NCBI RefSeq assembly: GCF_023898315.1
Contig: NC_064614.1
Coordinates: 382,911,348-382,975,347 of the forward strand
Length of the DNA: 64,000 nucleotides
Source of the DNA: Schistocerca nitens
Lineage: Eukaryota; Arthropoda; Insecta; Orthoptera; Acrididae
Direction: 5' to 3'
Shown here: positions 37,792-49,496 of the stretch, piece by piece
Layout of the letters: every line of letters starts with the position of its first letter
How positions within the stretch are numbered: position 1 is the first letter of the stretch
The notes under the pieces: generated by a model
The model's database searches: none
Told to the model about the DNA's origin: nothing
What the model saw: only the letters and a program-made list of their open reading frames with translations
Translations under genes and position numbers: made by a program

Positions 37792-37989
37792 TTGGCGTAA
37801 ACAGTTATGAACAATGGGCTGGTTTAATACCAATGTTCGGTCGATGCTGTCCATGCCAGATGAAATGAGTGTGACACAATCACATTATTCTTTGCAACTG
37901 CAGCCACAAAATAATCTTGTCTTGCTGCCGAACACACCAGCACATTAACTTAACCCTTGTGACATAATACTACCATGGTGGGAATGTCA

Positions 37990-40900
37990 TGCCATGTTGC
38001 CGACTCCAGATGCCACTTTCTCTGGCAACTACAGATTTACATTCACTTCATCATATGGACTTACACAGATCAAACATGAATATTTGTCACTCCCAGATTC
38101 CAGCTGGTGTGTGATCTGTATTGCACACAAGAACCACGTCATTCTGTCGAGTGCACAGATCCTTCACATTTGTGTTTTCAGACAGCTACAGGCACTAAAT
38201 AGTCACCCCAACTTCTATGCATACCACACTGTATGTGTTGCGCAGACAAACCACCTCCCGCACTGTCATTAAGACCTCTGGCAACGCCATGCCTGGGACT
38301 CTGTGCCTACACTCTGTTCACTGCACTTTGCCTAATACTCTCACCACCTGGCTCATCTAAATATGCCCACACATGGGACATTACTATCGAGCACTTGTCT
38401 CATTCACCAGAGGACACAATTTGTCATATCATATATGAATAACAGCTGGGCGACAAATCACCATCATAGCTCTGGCACAGATTGCATGCCCTCATTGACC
38501 TTGAAGTGCTCCAGAAAATGGCAGTATGGACTGTATGGACATTTTAGGTGGTAAACTTACTCTGCAGCTGCAACTACTTTCCCATGTCATTGAGCCTTCG
38601 GATGCCCAGCTTCACCTTTGCTGATCAAGCATACCACATGACATGTAACCCCCAGCGAATCGCCATGCAACAGTGTTTCAGCCACCTCCCCCACCCCCCC
38701 CCCCCACCCCCTCTCCCCCATATGCCAAGGGGTGCGCAAGATCGCGTGTAACATTAGACCGCACCATGCTGCAACCAGGGAGACAGTTGTTAGCTATAGC
38801 AGCTCAGGACCACCAGCCTGCCCCCTCCACTAGTGAGTGGTCTGTTCACTAGTAGTGACGTATAGTGCGGAAGATAGCATGAGCTATTCCCTTTGCACAC
38901 CACAACCTGTCTATAGATATGCTGATTCCATGTGACATTTGGTGACACTGCAAGAAATTGTTAATCTCCTTACACATGCAACCCAAAGTCGCTGTGCAGG
39001 TCAGTCTAGGTGCATCATCCTTCATCACTGCAAAAGAGTGCCGCCTCCAAGATCATTCATAATTCCTTGTGTCTTCACCCTCTGGCAGACCTTACATGCT
39101 TGATCTAGCTACTCATATGCTGTTCCTTGTTGACACAGATATCGATTCAAGTGTCATCCCTCTCTGTATTGCCCCTTTGGTCTTCTACCAATCCTGATGG
39201 TTCTATGGGCAGCCAACAGCTCTGATATCACAGTCCATGGGGCCACTGATCTTCAGTTTCAGCTTCAGCCTGAGCTTCAATTCTATTGGATGTTCCCACA
39301 TTGTCAGTGTGAATGGCCCAGTCCTTGTGATTGATTTCCTTAGTCATTTCAGTCTCCCACCAGACCTTCATGCAGTTGACTTGCTTCACCACACTTTGGG
39401 GATGCACATTCCCAGTTCCTTCCCCTCCATGCCTGCTTCACCTGTGGTTCACTGTGTCCTTCTCATCCATGCATCTGCCAAGTGTTGCCACCTGACTGCC
39501 TCCCTCGCCAATCTCTTGACTCAGTATCAAGAAGTAGATGCATTATGTGCCAATAACAGCATCCTCCATCAGCTGATCACCAAGACATTGGCCAGCTTGG
39601 TATATCGCTCTCAGCACAGTTGACACCCTCACTGCTTTGCCCCTGACTTCCACCAAGGGTCCTGACAACTTACCTGCCCTTCTTTTTTGTCAGCCTTGCT
39701 GACAACACACAAGGTCAGTGACTCTCATTTCCCTTGTGTTTTGTGTGACATTTCTCTTCTGCCTCATAGAACACAGTTCTAACCCATCCAGCATCTCTGA
39801 ACCAGGCATTGACGTGATAACTAATGGTACCCTTCCACAGCTTAAATACCATGGGAAGTCCTGTCATCTGTTACAGAGCTAGATCCTTACTGTTAAGCAA
39901 GTATGTCATGCAAAATCTGCTGTGCCTGTCTGATAGCAATTGGTCATCCCCAGTTCACCTGGTTCCTAGGAAAAATGATACCTTTCAGTTATGTGGAGAT
40001 TATTGCAGTCTCAACAAATGTACTGTTATGGGCAAATATCCACTAAATCACATTCAAATCTTTGTGCAACAGCTCCACAGCACACAATTCTTCAGAGTCC
40101 AATGTGCTAAGATGATATTCCAAAGACTGCTATTATCACACCATTCAACATGTTTGAGCATTGCTTTAATCCCAATGGCCTGAAGCATGTACCTCAAAAA
40201 CATGGAAATGGTTTATGGACTCCTTACTGTTTTCATTACCATTTTGCTATGCTTACTAAGATGATATTGTCTTGTCCTCCACTTCTGCAGAGGAGCATGA
40301 GTGACACTTATCCAAAATTCCCAAAGTTCTTTCAGGAAACAGTGTAGAGATCAACCACAATAAGTCACAACTTCAATACTGTAGTATCACATTCCTTGGC
40401 CATAATGTCACCCGCAGTTGAGTCCATCCGAGATCAGACCGCATGGCTTTATTAATGAACTGTCTCTACCAGAAACTTACTTTGAACCCAGGCAGTTTCT
40501 TAGCATGGTGGACTTTTTGTGGCCTCATATCCCTCACACTGCAACTTTTCAAGCTCCTCTGACAGATGCACTGACAAGTAAAAACTCCACCAGCACACAC
40601 TAGGTACAATGGTCTGAGAGCATGAAACGTGTGTTCAATGACTTCAAGAGAGCTCTTAGTAACACCCTCAATCTCATGCTCCCAGTGAGAGATGCTCATA
40701 TCTCCATTAATGTGGTCACAAGCAAATCTTTGATTGGCAATGTTCTGCTACAACACATTGGTGACATCACACATCTTTTCCAAAAAACTTTCTTCCTCAC
40801 AATGCAAATGCTCAGCCTTTGATAGAGTACTGTTAGTGATCTACAAAGCCGTCTGTCACTTCCCTCAGGACAAAGAGGGGCAGAGAGCTCAGAGTTTTCA

Positions 40901-42115
40901 CTGACCAATGGCCACTCACAGATGTTGGCCAATCCCCCCGTTCCCAGCACATGGACCTTGTCTACCATACACTATCGATGTTCACTACATTGGTACATCA
41001 TCATCATGGTTGACTATCTACCACATGTACACTCTATTTCCTCCCCACTTGATCTAAATGAGCTGGCTTGCCTTCGAGCGCAGTACATTGACATCCAAGT
41101 CTTTTTATGCAGTACCTCCTCCTCTTTGATCCTTGAACCATAACTCCCCAGTTCTCCTTTATTGGTTTTGTGTGACAAATCTACAGGTACACCTCATCTG
41201 GTAGTCACCACATCTCTTCAACTTAAAGATTTTTCAGCCTTTCGAAAGCTAGCACACCCCAGTATAAAGGCTATCACTCATATGGTAACCACAGTATTTT
41301 ACTGGCCTGGAATTCATAGAGACTATTGCAGTTGGGCTTGTACATGCAGTCAAGCAGTCAAGTTAGCTGCCATGTCCAACCTCCTCCAGGGCATTTAGAT
41401 ATTCCAAAAGGCAGATTTAGCCACATCCATTTTGACCTGGTCAGTCCTCTGCCTCCCTCTGATAGATTTAAGTACATCTTCTCCATAATCAACTACAGCA
41501 GCAGATGGGTGGAAGCCCCTCTTCAGATATTTCAGCTAATTCAGTTGTGTTAGACTTGTCAATATGTGGCTCTCCCATTTTGGCTGTCCCTCCTCCATCA
41601 CAACCAATTGAGGAGACAGTTCAAGTCTCTATTCTTTTCCAAGATGTGCAGCACTTTTTGTAGTACCAACAAATTTCACGCAACAACCTGGCACCCTCAA
41701 ATTAACAGGTTGGTTGAGTCTTGACACCACACCCTGAAAGCTGCTCTCTTGCATCAGGTTGAGTTATGGGTCAAAGCCCTGACTTGGGTGCTACCAGGTA
41801 TCTTCACTGCTTTCTAAACTGACCTTGACTCCTCATTGGTTGAGGTCCTTTAGGGCAAGCCCCTGCCAAAGACTCTATTCCTCTTGCTCGCCCTGATCTC
41901 CCTACTCTCTGAGTGCACCCACTCCCACATCACTCAGCTGCTTATTCCCACCTCTCATCCCCCGTCACAATTTGGCTAATCTTACACAAAGTCCTTGACC
42001 AGCATGAGCTCATTGCACTCCACAACGACTCTATTTGTGCAGGCTTGCAGCCCCCATACTTAGGGCCAGTGAGAGTACTCTGCTGGCCTGACAATACAAA
42101 CTTGTCAGAGTAAAC
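37990..42115 (+). pseudogene. gypsy gag-pol relic
   Basis: The gag area (about 37990-39080) is decayed. The protease active-site stretch near 39118-39162 reads MLFLVDTDIDSSVIPL, so the DTG triad is DTD; PVLVIDFLSHFSL follows at 39321-39360. RT runs from 39940 (WSSPVHLVPRKND) through GDYCSLNKCTVM and KYPLNHIQIF to the NGLKHVPQ area near 40175. RNase H and tether remnants lie at 40600-41100. Integrase: a zinc-finger-side block FRKLAHPSIKAITHMV near 41240-41290 and FYWPGIHRDY, then the core HIHFDLVSPLPPSDRFKYIF near 41425-41485. The C-terminal end reads LQPPYLGPVRVL near 42045-42085. Many stops and frame shifts. Confidence 0.82.
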
Positions 42116-42943
42116 CTGCGTGAGCACTGAACGAGGATCCTCTCTCATCTCTGCCACAGATAAGTTTTCTGCAAGTGCCATCTCCTCCTGTGAGTGCCTA
42201 GGTCTGCAGGCTTCCATACGTAACTGTGCTAGTGCTTCCTCAAACTTGAAACTCGAGTGCTGCATGTGATATACCCCCCCCCCCCCCCTCCATGCTCTCT
42301 TATACTCATCTCCAAGTGTTGAGGTTTCTTTTCTGTAATGCCTGCTCCATGTGTACACTCTTACACTCTGCTACAAGTGCTACAAGTGAAGTGTTTCCTC
42401 TTCTAGTGCCTTCTACTACATTGCATTGCCATCCCCCACCCCTTCCAGCATCATCACTTTCTGTCTCAACATTTCATCATGTATCATCAAGGATCTCTCC
42501 CTGCAGCTGTGCAATGGCACATTCTTCATGCTTTAAATACACCCCGACCATCTCCCAGCTTCCCACTAGTGCTGATGATAACAGCATCTCCATTTCCTTC
42601 AACACCAATGGCTGCCTTACAGTCTCCATTCCTCCCAACCAGCAACCTTCTCTGGCTCAGGATCATCTCATACCCTAGTCCCACGCAGGTTGCCCATTTC
42701 ACCTGCCAGGCTGGCTACAAGAATATCATCTCCTCCATCAGTGTTGAGCCATCATCCTCCATGATAAATGGTCCAGCCATGCCTCCCATCATGGCCAACC
42801 ATGCTATGACTAGCAACGTTGTTGTACTGAGTGCCTGTCAACTGCTCTCTCCAACCATTGCCCAATGCACCTGTGTTTGTCATCGTCCCCCATGTTCCAC
42901 CTCCACACTGCTGGGGGGAAGGGCGGGGGGCAGGGGAGCCCTC

Positions 42944-43139
42944 TGTGGTGAACTATCAACAGTGACACCATCAATAGCTGTCCATTCTTTGAGCTAGATT
43001 CTTTAACTTAATTGGTGGCCACATTGCTTACATATATTTACTTCCTGTTATTCTGTTCCAAGTTATGTGTAATAAAAGTGTACATGAATCATAAGTGTGG
43101 ATTCTGACGTCCACTGGGTGAAGTACATGAATAGCCACA
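42944..43139 (+). repeat. 3' LTR of gypsy relic
   Basis: Pairs with 37581-37791; preceded by the purine-rich tract at about 42912-42940. Confidence 0.82.
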
Positions 43140-43359
43140 AACCTCTCTAGTGTCATAGGAGATCCATCACCTGTTTTGATAGCTGGGGATGTCTGCATTT
43201 CACTTTTTATGAGTGTTGTGACAGAATTTCATACGTAACATAAAAGGTTTGCTGACTTTCTTTTACATAACTGAAACTGATTAAAGCACATTGACTGAGA
43301 ACTTTCATACATTTTACCTAGAGGAAGGGAAGACAAATTTACAACTGTCCTGATTCTTA

Positions 43360-44110
43360 CTTTATGTTATTATCCCAACTGTCTTCTTCTGGAGTAATAC
43401 AGCACTCTTACATTCAGCTGAGCTGCTTCACTACTATAATATGTATGTGATGTGAGTATGAAAGAATGCATAGTGCACTGTTGAAAGGTATGGTATTGTT
43501 ATTAAATACCCTATTTTTGTTGAGGGAAATACTACATATGAAAGTTTTCCACATACATCTGCAATGTGTTCTTGCCCGGTGACACTGCTGACAATTATGA
43601 AACCAAGGAGTTTCACAGCACATACATTATCCTAGAATCAAATGTCTCCAAGAATACATAATTTTTCTTATAACTTATCTTCATTTATTTATATTTTGTG
43701 AAGCATGAACCACCCTTTAGCCACACCAAATAACACATCTGCTTTAAGAATTGTATGAGGAAGTCTTTTGAATTAAATAGCAAGGTTGTACAATGTGCAA
43801 ACAGCATGATATTTCCATTACAGACCAGATCATTTACAAGTATTAGAAATAAGAGGAGCCTAAGTACAGATCCCTGTGCACACAATATTCCAGATTGAAT
43901 TCCCATGGCTTTTTTTTCAGCAGATACAACCTGTCTCCAGTTTTATATCTAGGAGCTTAAATTCATCAGGACAACACCAGCACCATATCATTTCACCTAG
44001 GACTGACGTGCTTTTGAAAATCCACGTTGTGTGTTATGAAATATGCTGCTATCTTCAAGGTAGATGAAAAACTTATTTTTCATTACAGATTCTATCAATG
44101 GTGCTGACAC
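43360..44110 (-). mobile_element. LINE relic, RT segment
   Basis: The minus strand reads QGSVLRLLLFLILVNDLV at about 43820-43880 (family: QGSxLGPLLFLIYVNDL). Then comes a destroyed catalytic FADD (FAHCTTLLFNSKD). Farther on is the post-RT block LGF...SVTGQEHIADVCGKLS at about 43550-43610 (family: LGVxxDSxLSWExHI). Dead by catalytic-residue loss and frame shifts. Confidence 0.75.
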
Positions 44111-45640
44111 TTCTGCAATTTCAAAAATTATTTTCCTCAGGATAACACATGAAATTTAGGAATATTGTCCTCTTTGTGCTAAAAATCCAGGATGCATCAT
44201 GTCAGGTCTAATTTTCAAACCTGTAATACAGAGAAATATTTGTACCTATTACAAACATGTGTTTACATTCTTTCTCCATGTACCACTCATAATACATGCA
44301 GTTTCATTGTTACTGTCAGGCAGATATCACTGATCATTTGACAAGTAACTTTCTTGTGGTTGTTCATTTTGTACAAGTATTTTAACACGAACATTTTTTT
44401 TTTTTAAATTTGAATGTGGCTGTTGTTTATTAGTTCCAGTTTTGGAGTTTTTATATGTTTTTTAAATGATGGTGACAAGTGGTTGACTGATATACGAGCA
44501 GTGGGTTTATTTCCAAGGAGAGAAAGTGGATTATAAGGGTCATTTCTAAAGATAATTTATGTGATGGCTTTCAGTGGAAATGCTGTATTAAAGGAAAGAA
44601 TTGATGTGACCGATAGTTCTCAATAAGGGAAATGCTTGGCTTGCTGGTCGCAGATTATCAGCCACCATTATTGTGTGAATGACTATGGGAATCACTGCAT
44701 ACCAGTAGTGGATTAGAGGGACTATAGCAAAGATGTTTCTACCTCTGAATGCTTAAAGAAAAAATGATAACTCAAAAGCAAAAATGTTATTTGATGACTG
44801 ATACTTCCCTGTTATGAAAAAGTAAATGTGGGAGGATGAGCATGGTATGAATTGGGTACGTAATCAATGCTTTTCAAAGAGGCAATGTTAAATATCTTTT
44901 TCATTGTATGAAAGAGAATTCAGAGAAGGTACTGCTGTGTCTCAAACAGAGAACTTATTACTAGTCACTCACAGCTATAGTTTGGAGGCATCACTTTGTA
45001 AACTTTAGTCTGTTTCCTCCTATTGATCATGTATTAACTCTTTCTCATAAGCTAAGCTGTCTTATGAGAAAAATACTTATGTGTTCTTTTATTTTCCCAC
45101 TGCTGGTTCACAGTTCATTTTATAATGATTTTCTATCAAATATTATTAAACTGTTATTATGTGTAGTGAATGAAAATTAATATTAAGACAGTATTGGTCA
45201 TTTGCTAATTTCGTACTTATTTCATAAATGCAATTTAATGTTGTAAGGCCACTGAATATTCATGTTAACCTAAGTTTTTTAGCATGTTGTTTGTTATTAT
45301 ATGTTGTCATCCATTCAAGATATTTTAATGACATTGTAATAACAGATTATAAGACTCAGTGATTCCAAAGGTTGATCATTCATGGGCAGAACACTTACCT
45401 CTAAGTAAATTACAATAAATGAAAATCAGTATGGAGATCATACTCGTCACTGATATAAATTGTAGAGGATCATATTACACTACAAGAAAGCAAATACCAA
45501 TATTGATGACTAATGTTCATGGTATTTATTTTTATTATTTGTGAGCTAATTAAAATTATAACATGAATGAGATATGAGAGATCTAAAATGAAAGGATTTT
45601 TATTTGAAACCTATCTTAACCAGTTATTGTAAGCATATTA
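44111..45640. other. Intron 2, no recognisable feature
   Basis: AT-rich; a T run at 44395-44405. No coding or repeat signature recognised. Confidence 0.5.
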
Positions 45641-45644
45641 TGAA

Positions 45645-45765
45645 AAGGATAGTTACTGCTCACCATATAGCAGAGATGCTGAGTTGCAGAAAGACATAAC
45701 AAAAAGACTATTGGAAAGTTAGCTTTCAGCCAGCAAGCCCTCTGTCAAAAATAAAGTTAATGCCT
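45645..45765 (+). repeat. Dispersed repeat fragment
   Basis: GGATAGTTACTGCTCACCAT ... GCAGAGATGCTGAGTTGCAG ... ACATAACAAAAAGACTA ... GCTTTCAGCCAGCAAGCCCTCTG. I recall this as part of a high-copy locust repeat; class unknown. It ends about 120 bp before esterase exon C. Confidence 0.55.
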
Positions 45766-45887
45766 ACACCATTTATTAGTTTTGTGTTCATATTTAGAAG
45801 GTTCTTCCATCTTTTAGTAATTTTAAAAGAGTATAATTTTTATTTCTGTATAGAATGGTGAAATTTACTTATTAATATTTTGAAAAG

Positions 45888-46078
45888 GTTTGTTTCAGAG
45901 GGGTATGTCATTTAGTGGGTCAGCCCTAGTTCCATGGGCAATTGCAGAAGGTCAGCGAGAAAAAGCTGACAAACTTGCTAGTCTTGTGGGATGTAAAACA
46001 CATTCCTCTAAAGAAATACTGGAGTGTTTAAGAGCTAGACCAGCAAGGCAATTAGTTGAGATGACACAACATTTTCAG
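45888..46078 (+). CDS. Carboxylesterase exon C
   Basis: It continues the esterase after the nucleophile. With the leftover G of exon B it completes a Gly codon and reads LFQRGMSFSGSALVPWAIAE, then GQREKADKLASLVGC and EILECLRARPARQLVEMTQ. This matches the SRGLFxRxIxxSGSAL region of carboxylesterases, and the two Cys (LVGC, ECL) are in the positions of the usual second disulfide. The phase-consistent acceptor is TTTTGAAAAG just before 45888, which has a poor pyrimidine tract. A much stronger-looking TTTGTTTCAG ends at 45898, but using it would shift the frame and delete LFQ. Donor GTACTG at 46079. It ends in phase 0 and is open throughout. Confidence 0.95.
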
Positions 46079-46120
46079 GTACTGCAGAACATACTTTTTA
46101 TCTAAAGCTCAAGACTGATA

Positions 46121-46294
46121 GATTAACATGTCATGTTTCTTAACACCTCCACTTTCACAGCAATTTTATTACTGAAAATAGTATTTCATAACAAAGATAA
46201 TAAACTAGATTAACATGTCATGTTTCTTAACACCTCCATTTTCAGAGCAATTTTGTTACTGAAAATAGTATTTCATAACAAAGATAACAAACAC
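46121..46294. repeat. 87-bp tandem duplication next to exon C
   Basis: GATTAACATGTCATGTTTCT at 46121 recurs at 46208. The two 87-bp copies differ at only a few sites. It begins 42 bp after the exon C donor, inside intron 3. Confidence 0.92.
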
Positions 46295-46829
46295 TCTAGA
46301 TGTGTGACTATGTCACAATGATAAGTATTCAAACTTTCTGGCCATTGGCAATAGTGCCAAATTTTTTGGAAAATATTACAGTGATTTGATCATGCACTAA
46401 TAACACTTACTGCTTTTGACAACAGCCTCAGAACTCCCATCTTTTTGTTTGTGTGATGCTTCTATAAATTGATTACATATTAAGAAACAAAATAATGGAA
46501 GTCCAAACTGATGAGAAGACTTCCTAGTGGCAGAGAAATTTTTTTGCATACTTTCAGCCAGTAATAGCATATTGAATAATGTTCTGGCATAACTCATCTT
46601 TGAGGAAGAAAGCCTTCAGTTCTCATAAATGTGCTGTAAGAACGATATGTAGTGTTCACCCATGATCACCATGTAGACACCTGTTTTAGGAGTTAGGTAT
46701 TTTGACTACTGCTCCACAGTATATTTATTCTCTCATGAAGTTTATTGTAAATAATCAACAGCAGTTCAAAAGGAACAATGGTGTATATAACTATAATACT
46801 AGAAGATAAAATGACTTTCACTGTGCCAC
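46295..46829. other. Intron 3, no recognisable feature
   Basis: Nothing recognised. Confidence 0.5.
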
Positions 46830-47165
46830 ATTAAGGTTGTATTTAGCAGAAAAAGAGGTTCACATTGCTGCAACCAAAATTTTTAATCACTTACACAATG
46901 ATATTAAATGTCTGGCAGACAGCAAAGTAAAATTTGAAAACAAGTTGAAAAAATTTATTCTTGATAACTTCTTATGTACCATAGAAGAATTTCTATAGCT
47001 GTAATGTGTAAAAGGTGTCTGCTAGGAATTACTAACTCACAAAAAGAACTTCTAAAAATCAGTAGCCACATTAACAAAGTAAATTGTAATGTGAATATAA
47101 AATGACTCATTCTGCACTAGTAAGGATCATCATTGCAAATGATCCATGAAACATGAAACTAATTA
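46830..47165 (+). mobile_element. LINE 3'-end fragment
   Basis: The plus strand reads EVHIAATKIFNHLHNDIK, then ENKLKKFILDNFLCTIEEF, the C-terminal end of Jockey/CR1-like RT proteins. A non-coding tail (ATGATCCATGAAACATGAAA) and an AACTAATTAACTAACTAATT simple-repeat end follow. Confidence 0.7.
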
Positions 47166-47249
47166 ACTAACTAATTGGGGAGAAATCATGCTCACAAAAA
47201 CTAAAAATTAAATTTTATTGTAGGTTAGAATGCTATTGAGTCAGTATGC

Positions 47250-47850
47250 TCCTAAACTGAACAAATATAAATGTCTTTATTGTACCCTCCAACTGTCTTG
47301 CATCATTTTACAGTCTTCAGACTGAAAATATGTTCTTCACAATACCATCCTTTCTACAAAACAACCTGGTTTTTACCACTCTTCTTATCAAGATGATCTT
47401 AATTTATTTTTGAAGGACTCTTGCAAGGATCTGCATGGATCAGGCCATAGGGGTATACCCCTACACTTGTTGATAGTTTACTTATCTCCTTTTTTGTGTA
47501 GGAGATGGATCCATGCTGAATGTCATTCTGATGGTGTCTAGCCAGTTCTCCATGCATACTCAATGATGTCATCTTTTACATCTATAGTACTTTTGTTCAC
47601 CACTTTTAGCAGTTCTGCTAGCTTGTTGAAGACGATTCCTCCACATTATTCTTTATTGTACCATGAAGCCCCCTTCCTCATACAAAACCACTGACCACCT
47701 TCACCAGTAAGCCAGGAAAGCAGCCCTTATGAGATACTATCAGCCAGACAAGACAGACCTCATCATTTATAAATCTAGCTCCCTATCTCATCCCGATTTG
47801 TGACAGACAGAGCCTGATTGCTTAAAAGTAGGTCTAGGCAAGACAAGTCA
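47250..47850 (-). mobile_element. LINE relic, N-terminal RT
   Basis: A minus-strand reading gives LAELLKVV then a W-x-HLLHKKGDK block near 47490-47530 and NKCRGIPL near 47460 (family: HKKGDKxxxxNYRGISLL). NKLR-like and IFS-like remnants lie near 47330-47400. Stops are frequent; the clade is not resolved. Confidence 0.6.
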
Positions 47851-48115
47851 TTAGTGGGTCAAGTACTTATGATAAAAATGAAACTTCCTGAAATTGTAGT
47901 TACTATGATACAATCAGAGGTATGATCCATATAAGCAAGCATAAATACATTCTTGCATTAAAAATTATTTGTGAAACTAGTGGTAACCAGAGTCACATTA
48001 GTGTTTGTACATTAATTAACCTGAGTGTTATGTACATTTGCTAATAACATGTTAAGCTATCAGTTGCCACAAAACATCTTCTGCCTGTTGTGAAATTGAT
48101 TTTGAAGTTGGTAAT

Positions 48116-49496
48116 ACACACTGACAAAAAATCGCAACAACAAGAAGAAGTTATCCTACATAACAAAAGTTGGTAGCAGTTTCTCTACATCTGAAAGACA
48201 ATGTCTATTCAGATTTTGCACCATTTGAATAAGAGTGGCACTAGTAGCACTGCTATGAGAGGATAAAAGTCAGGTTTGCTTAAAATTCATGCTGCTATGC
48301 TTGTGAGCATTAGTTATCTCACTGATTTTGAATGACGTCATGTACAAGGGCTCTAAGAAGCTGGATTTTCTTTCTGCAATACTGCAGAAAGACTTGGCAG
48401 GAATGCAGGTATGTAGCCACTGTACATGACTGCTTGCAGCAGTGCTCACAAGAATGTATGGTTGCAGGTGGTCACAAGAATGTGTGGTTGCAAGAAGACT
48501 GGGCTCCGGATGACCACATGGCACTATTAAGAGGGAATGCTATTGTGTTCAGTGTATAGCTCTGGCAGATTGTACTACATCTGCAGCAGCAATTTGAGCA
48601 GCATTTGGTGACAGGGTGACACAACAAACTGTAACAGTTCAATTACTTCAAGGACAGCTCCAAGCCAGATGCCATGTAGTGAGCATTCTACTGAACCCAA
48701 ACCACCGCCATTTGTCACTTCAATGATGTCAAGCGTGAGCTCATTGGAGGTCAGAGTGGAGCTCTTTTGTGTTTTCTAATAAAAGCCGTTTGTACCTCGG
48801 TGCCAGTGATGGCCGAGTGCTGGCTAGAAGGAGGCCAGTTGAGGGCCTGAACCAACCTGCCTGCTTGTTGGATGCACTGGACCTACATCTGGAGTTATGA
48901 TCTTGGGTGCAATTTTGTATGAGAGTAGGAGTACTCTCATGATTATCCTACGCATCCCGATTGCAAATTTGAGTGTCAATGTGGTGATTTGAGCTGTTGT
49001 GCTGCCATTCATAAACAGTATCCAGGAGGTGTTTTCCAATAGGATAATGCTCACTCACATACAACTGTTGTAACCCAATATGCTCTAGTGAGTGTCAACA
49101 TGATGCCTTGGCATGCTCAATCACTATACCTGTCGACAATCGAGCACGTACAGGACACCACTGGATGACAACTTCAGTGTCATCCAGAAACAGCATTAAC
49201 TGTCCCTGTATTGACCAAAAAAGTGCAACAGGCATGGAACTCCATCCTACAAACTGACATCTGACACATGTACAACACAATTCATGAATGTTTGCATGCT
49301 TGCATTCAACATTCTGGTGCTTTTACTGGTTATTAATGTATGAGCATTTCATAGTTGCAGTGGTTTATATCACACTGACATTAAACTGTGATCTTACAAT
49401 GTTAATCACTTAAATATGTTACCCAGAGAAATTTATTCTGAAATTTCATTGCTCTACATTAATTACATTTTGGTGTTGCAATTTTTTTCTTCACTG
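48116..49496 (+). mobile_element. Tc1-like element, copy 1
   Basis: The ends are inverted repeats: left CACTGACAAAAAATCGCAAC from about 48119; right, reverse-complemented, CAGTGAAGAAAAAAATTGCA. They are adjacent to TA. The transposase runs along the plus strand but is broken by stops. Readable pieces include SRTAPSQMPCSEHSTEPK at 48650-48700, FINSIQEVF(S)N with the second catalytic region near 49005-49060, and a decayed SPDxxxIEH region near 49120-49150. At about 1.38 kb it has normal length. The same family recurs inverted at 60744-62336. Confidence 0.85.

Larger units (their letters stand above)
37581..43139 (+). mobile_element. Ty3/gypsy element relic with both LTRs
   Basis: Two related end repeats (about 37581-37791 and 42944-43139) both start TGTGGTG. 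They share CTGTTATTCTGTTC and GAGTTATGTGTAATAAAAGT-type blocks and a CATTGGGTG/CACTGGGTG end. Possible 4-bp target duplication AACC (37577-37580, 43140-43143). TTGGCGTAAACAG after the left LTR may be the primer-binding site. The purine tract GGGGGGAAGGGCGGGGGGCA before the right LTR is a good polypurine tract. The interior is about 5.15 kb with gag, protease, RT, RNase H and integrase remnants in order, all broken. It lies in intron 2, same orientation as the esterase. Confidence 0.88.

Noticed and set aside
45896..45901. Exon C starting at 45899 after the strong TTTGTTTCAG
   Set aside because: Exon B ends in phase 1, so this start would shift the frame; it also removes the LFQ that aligns with other carboxylesterases.
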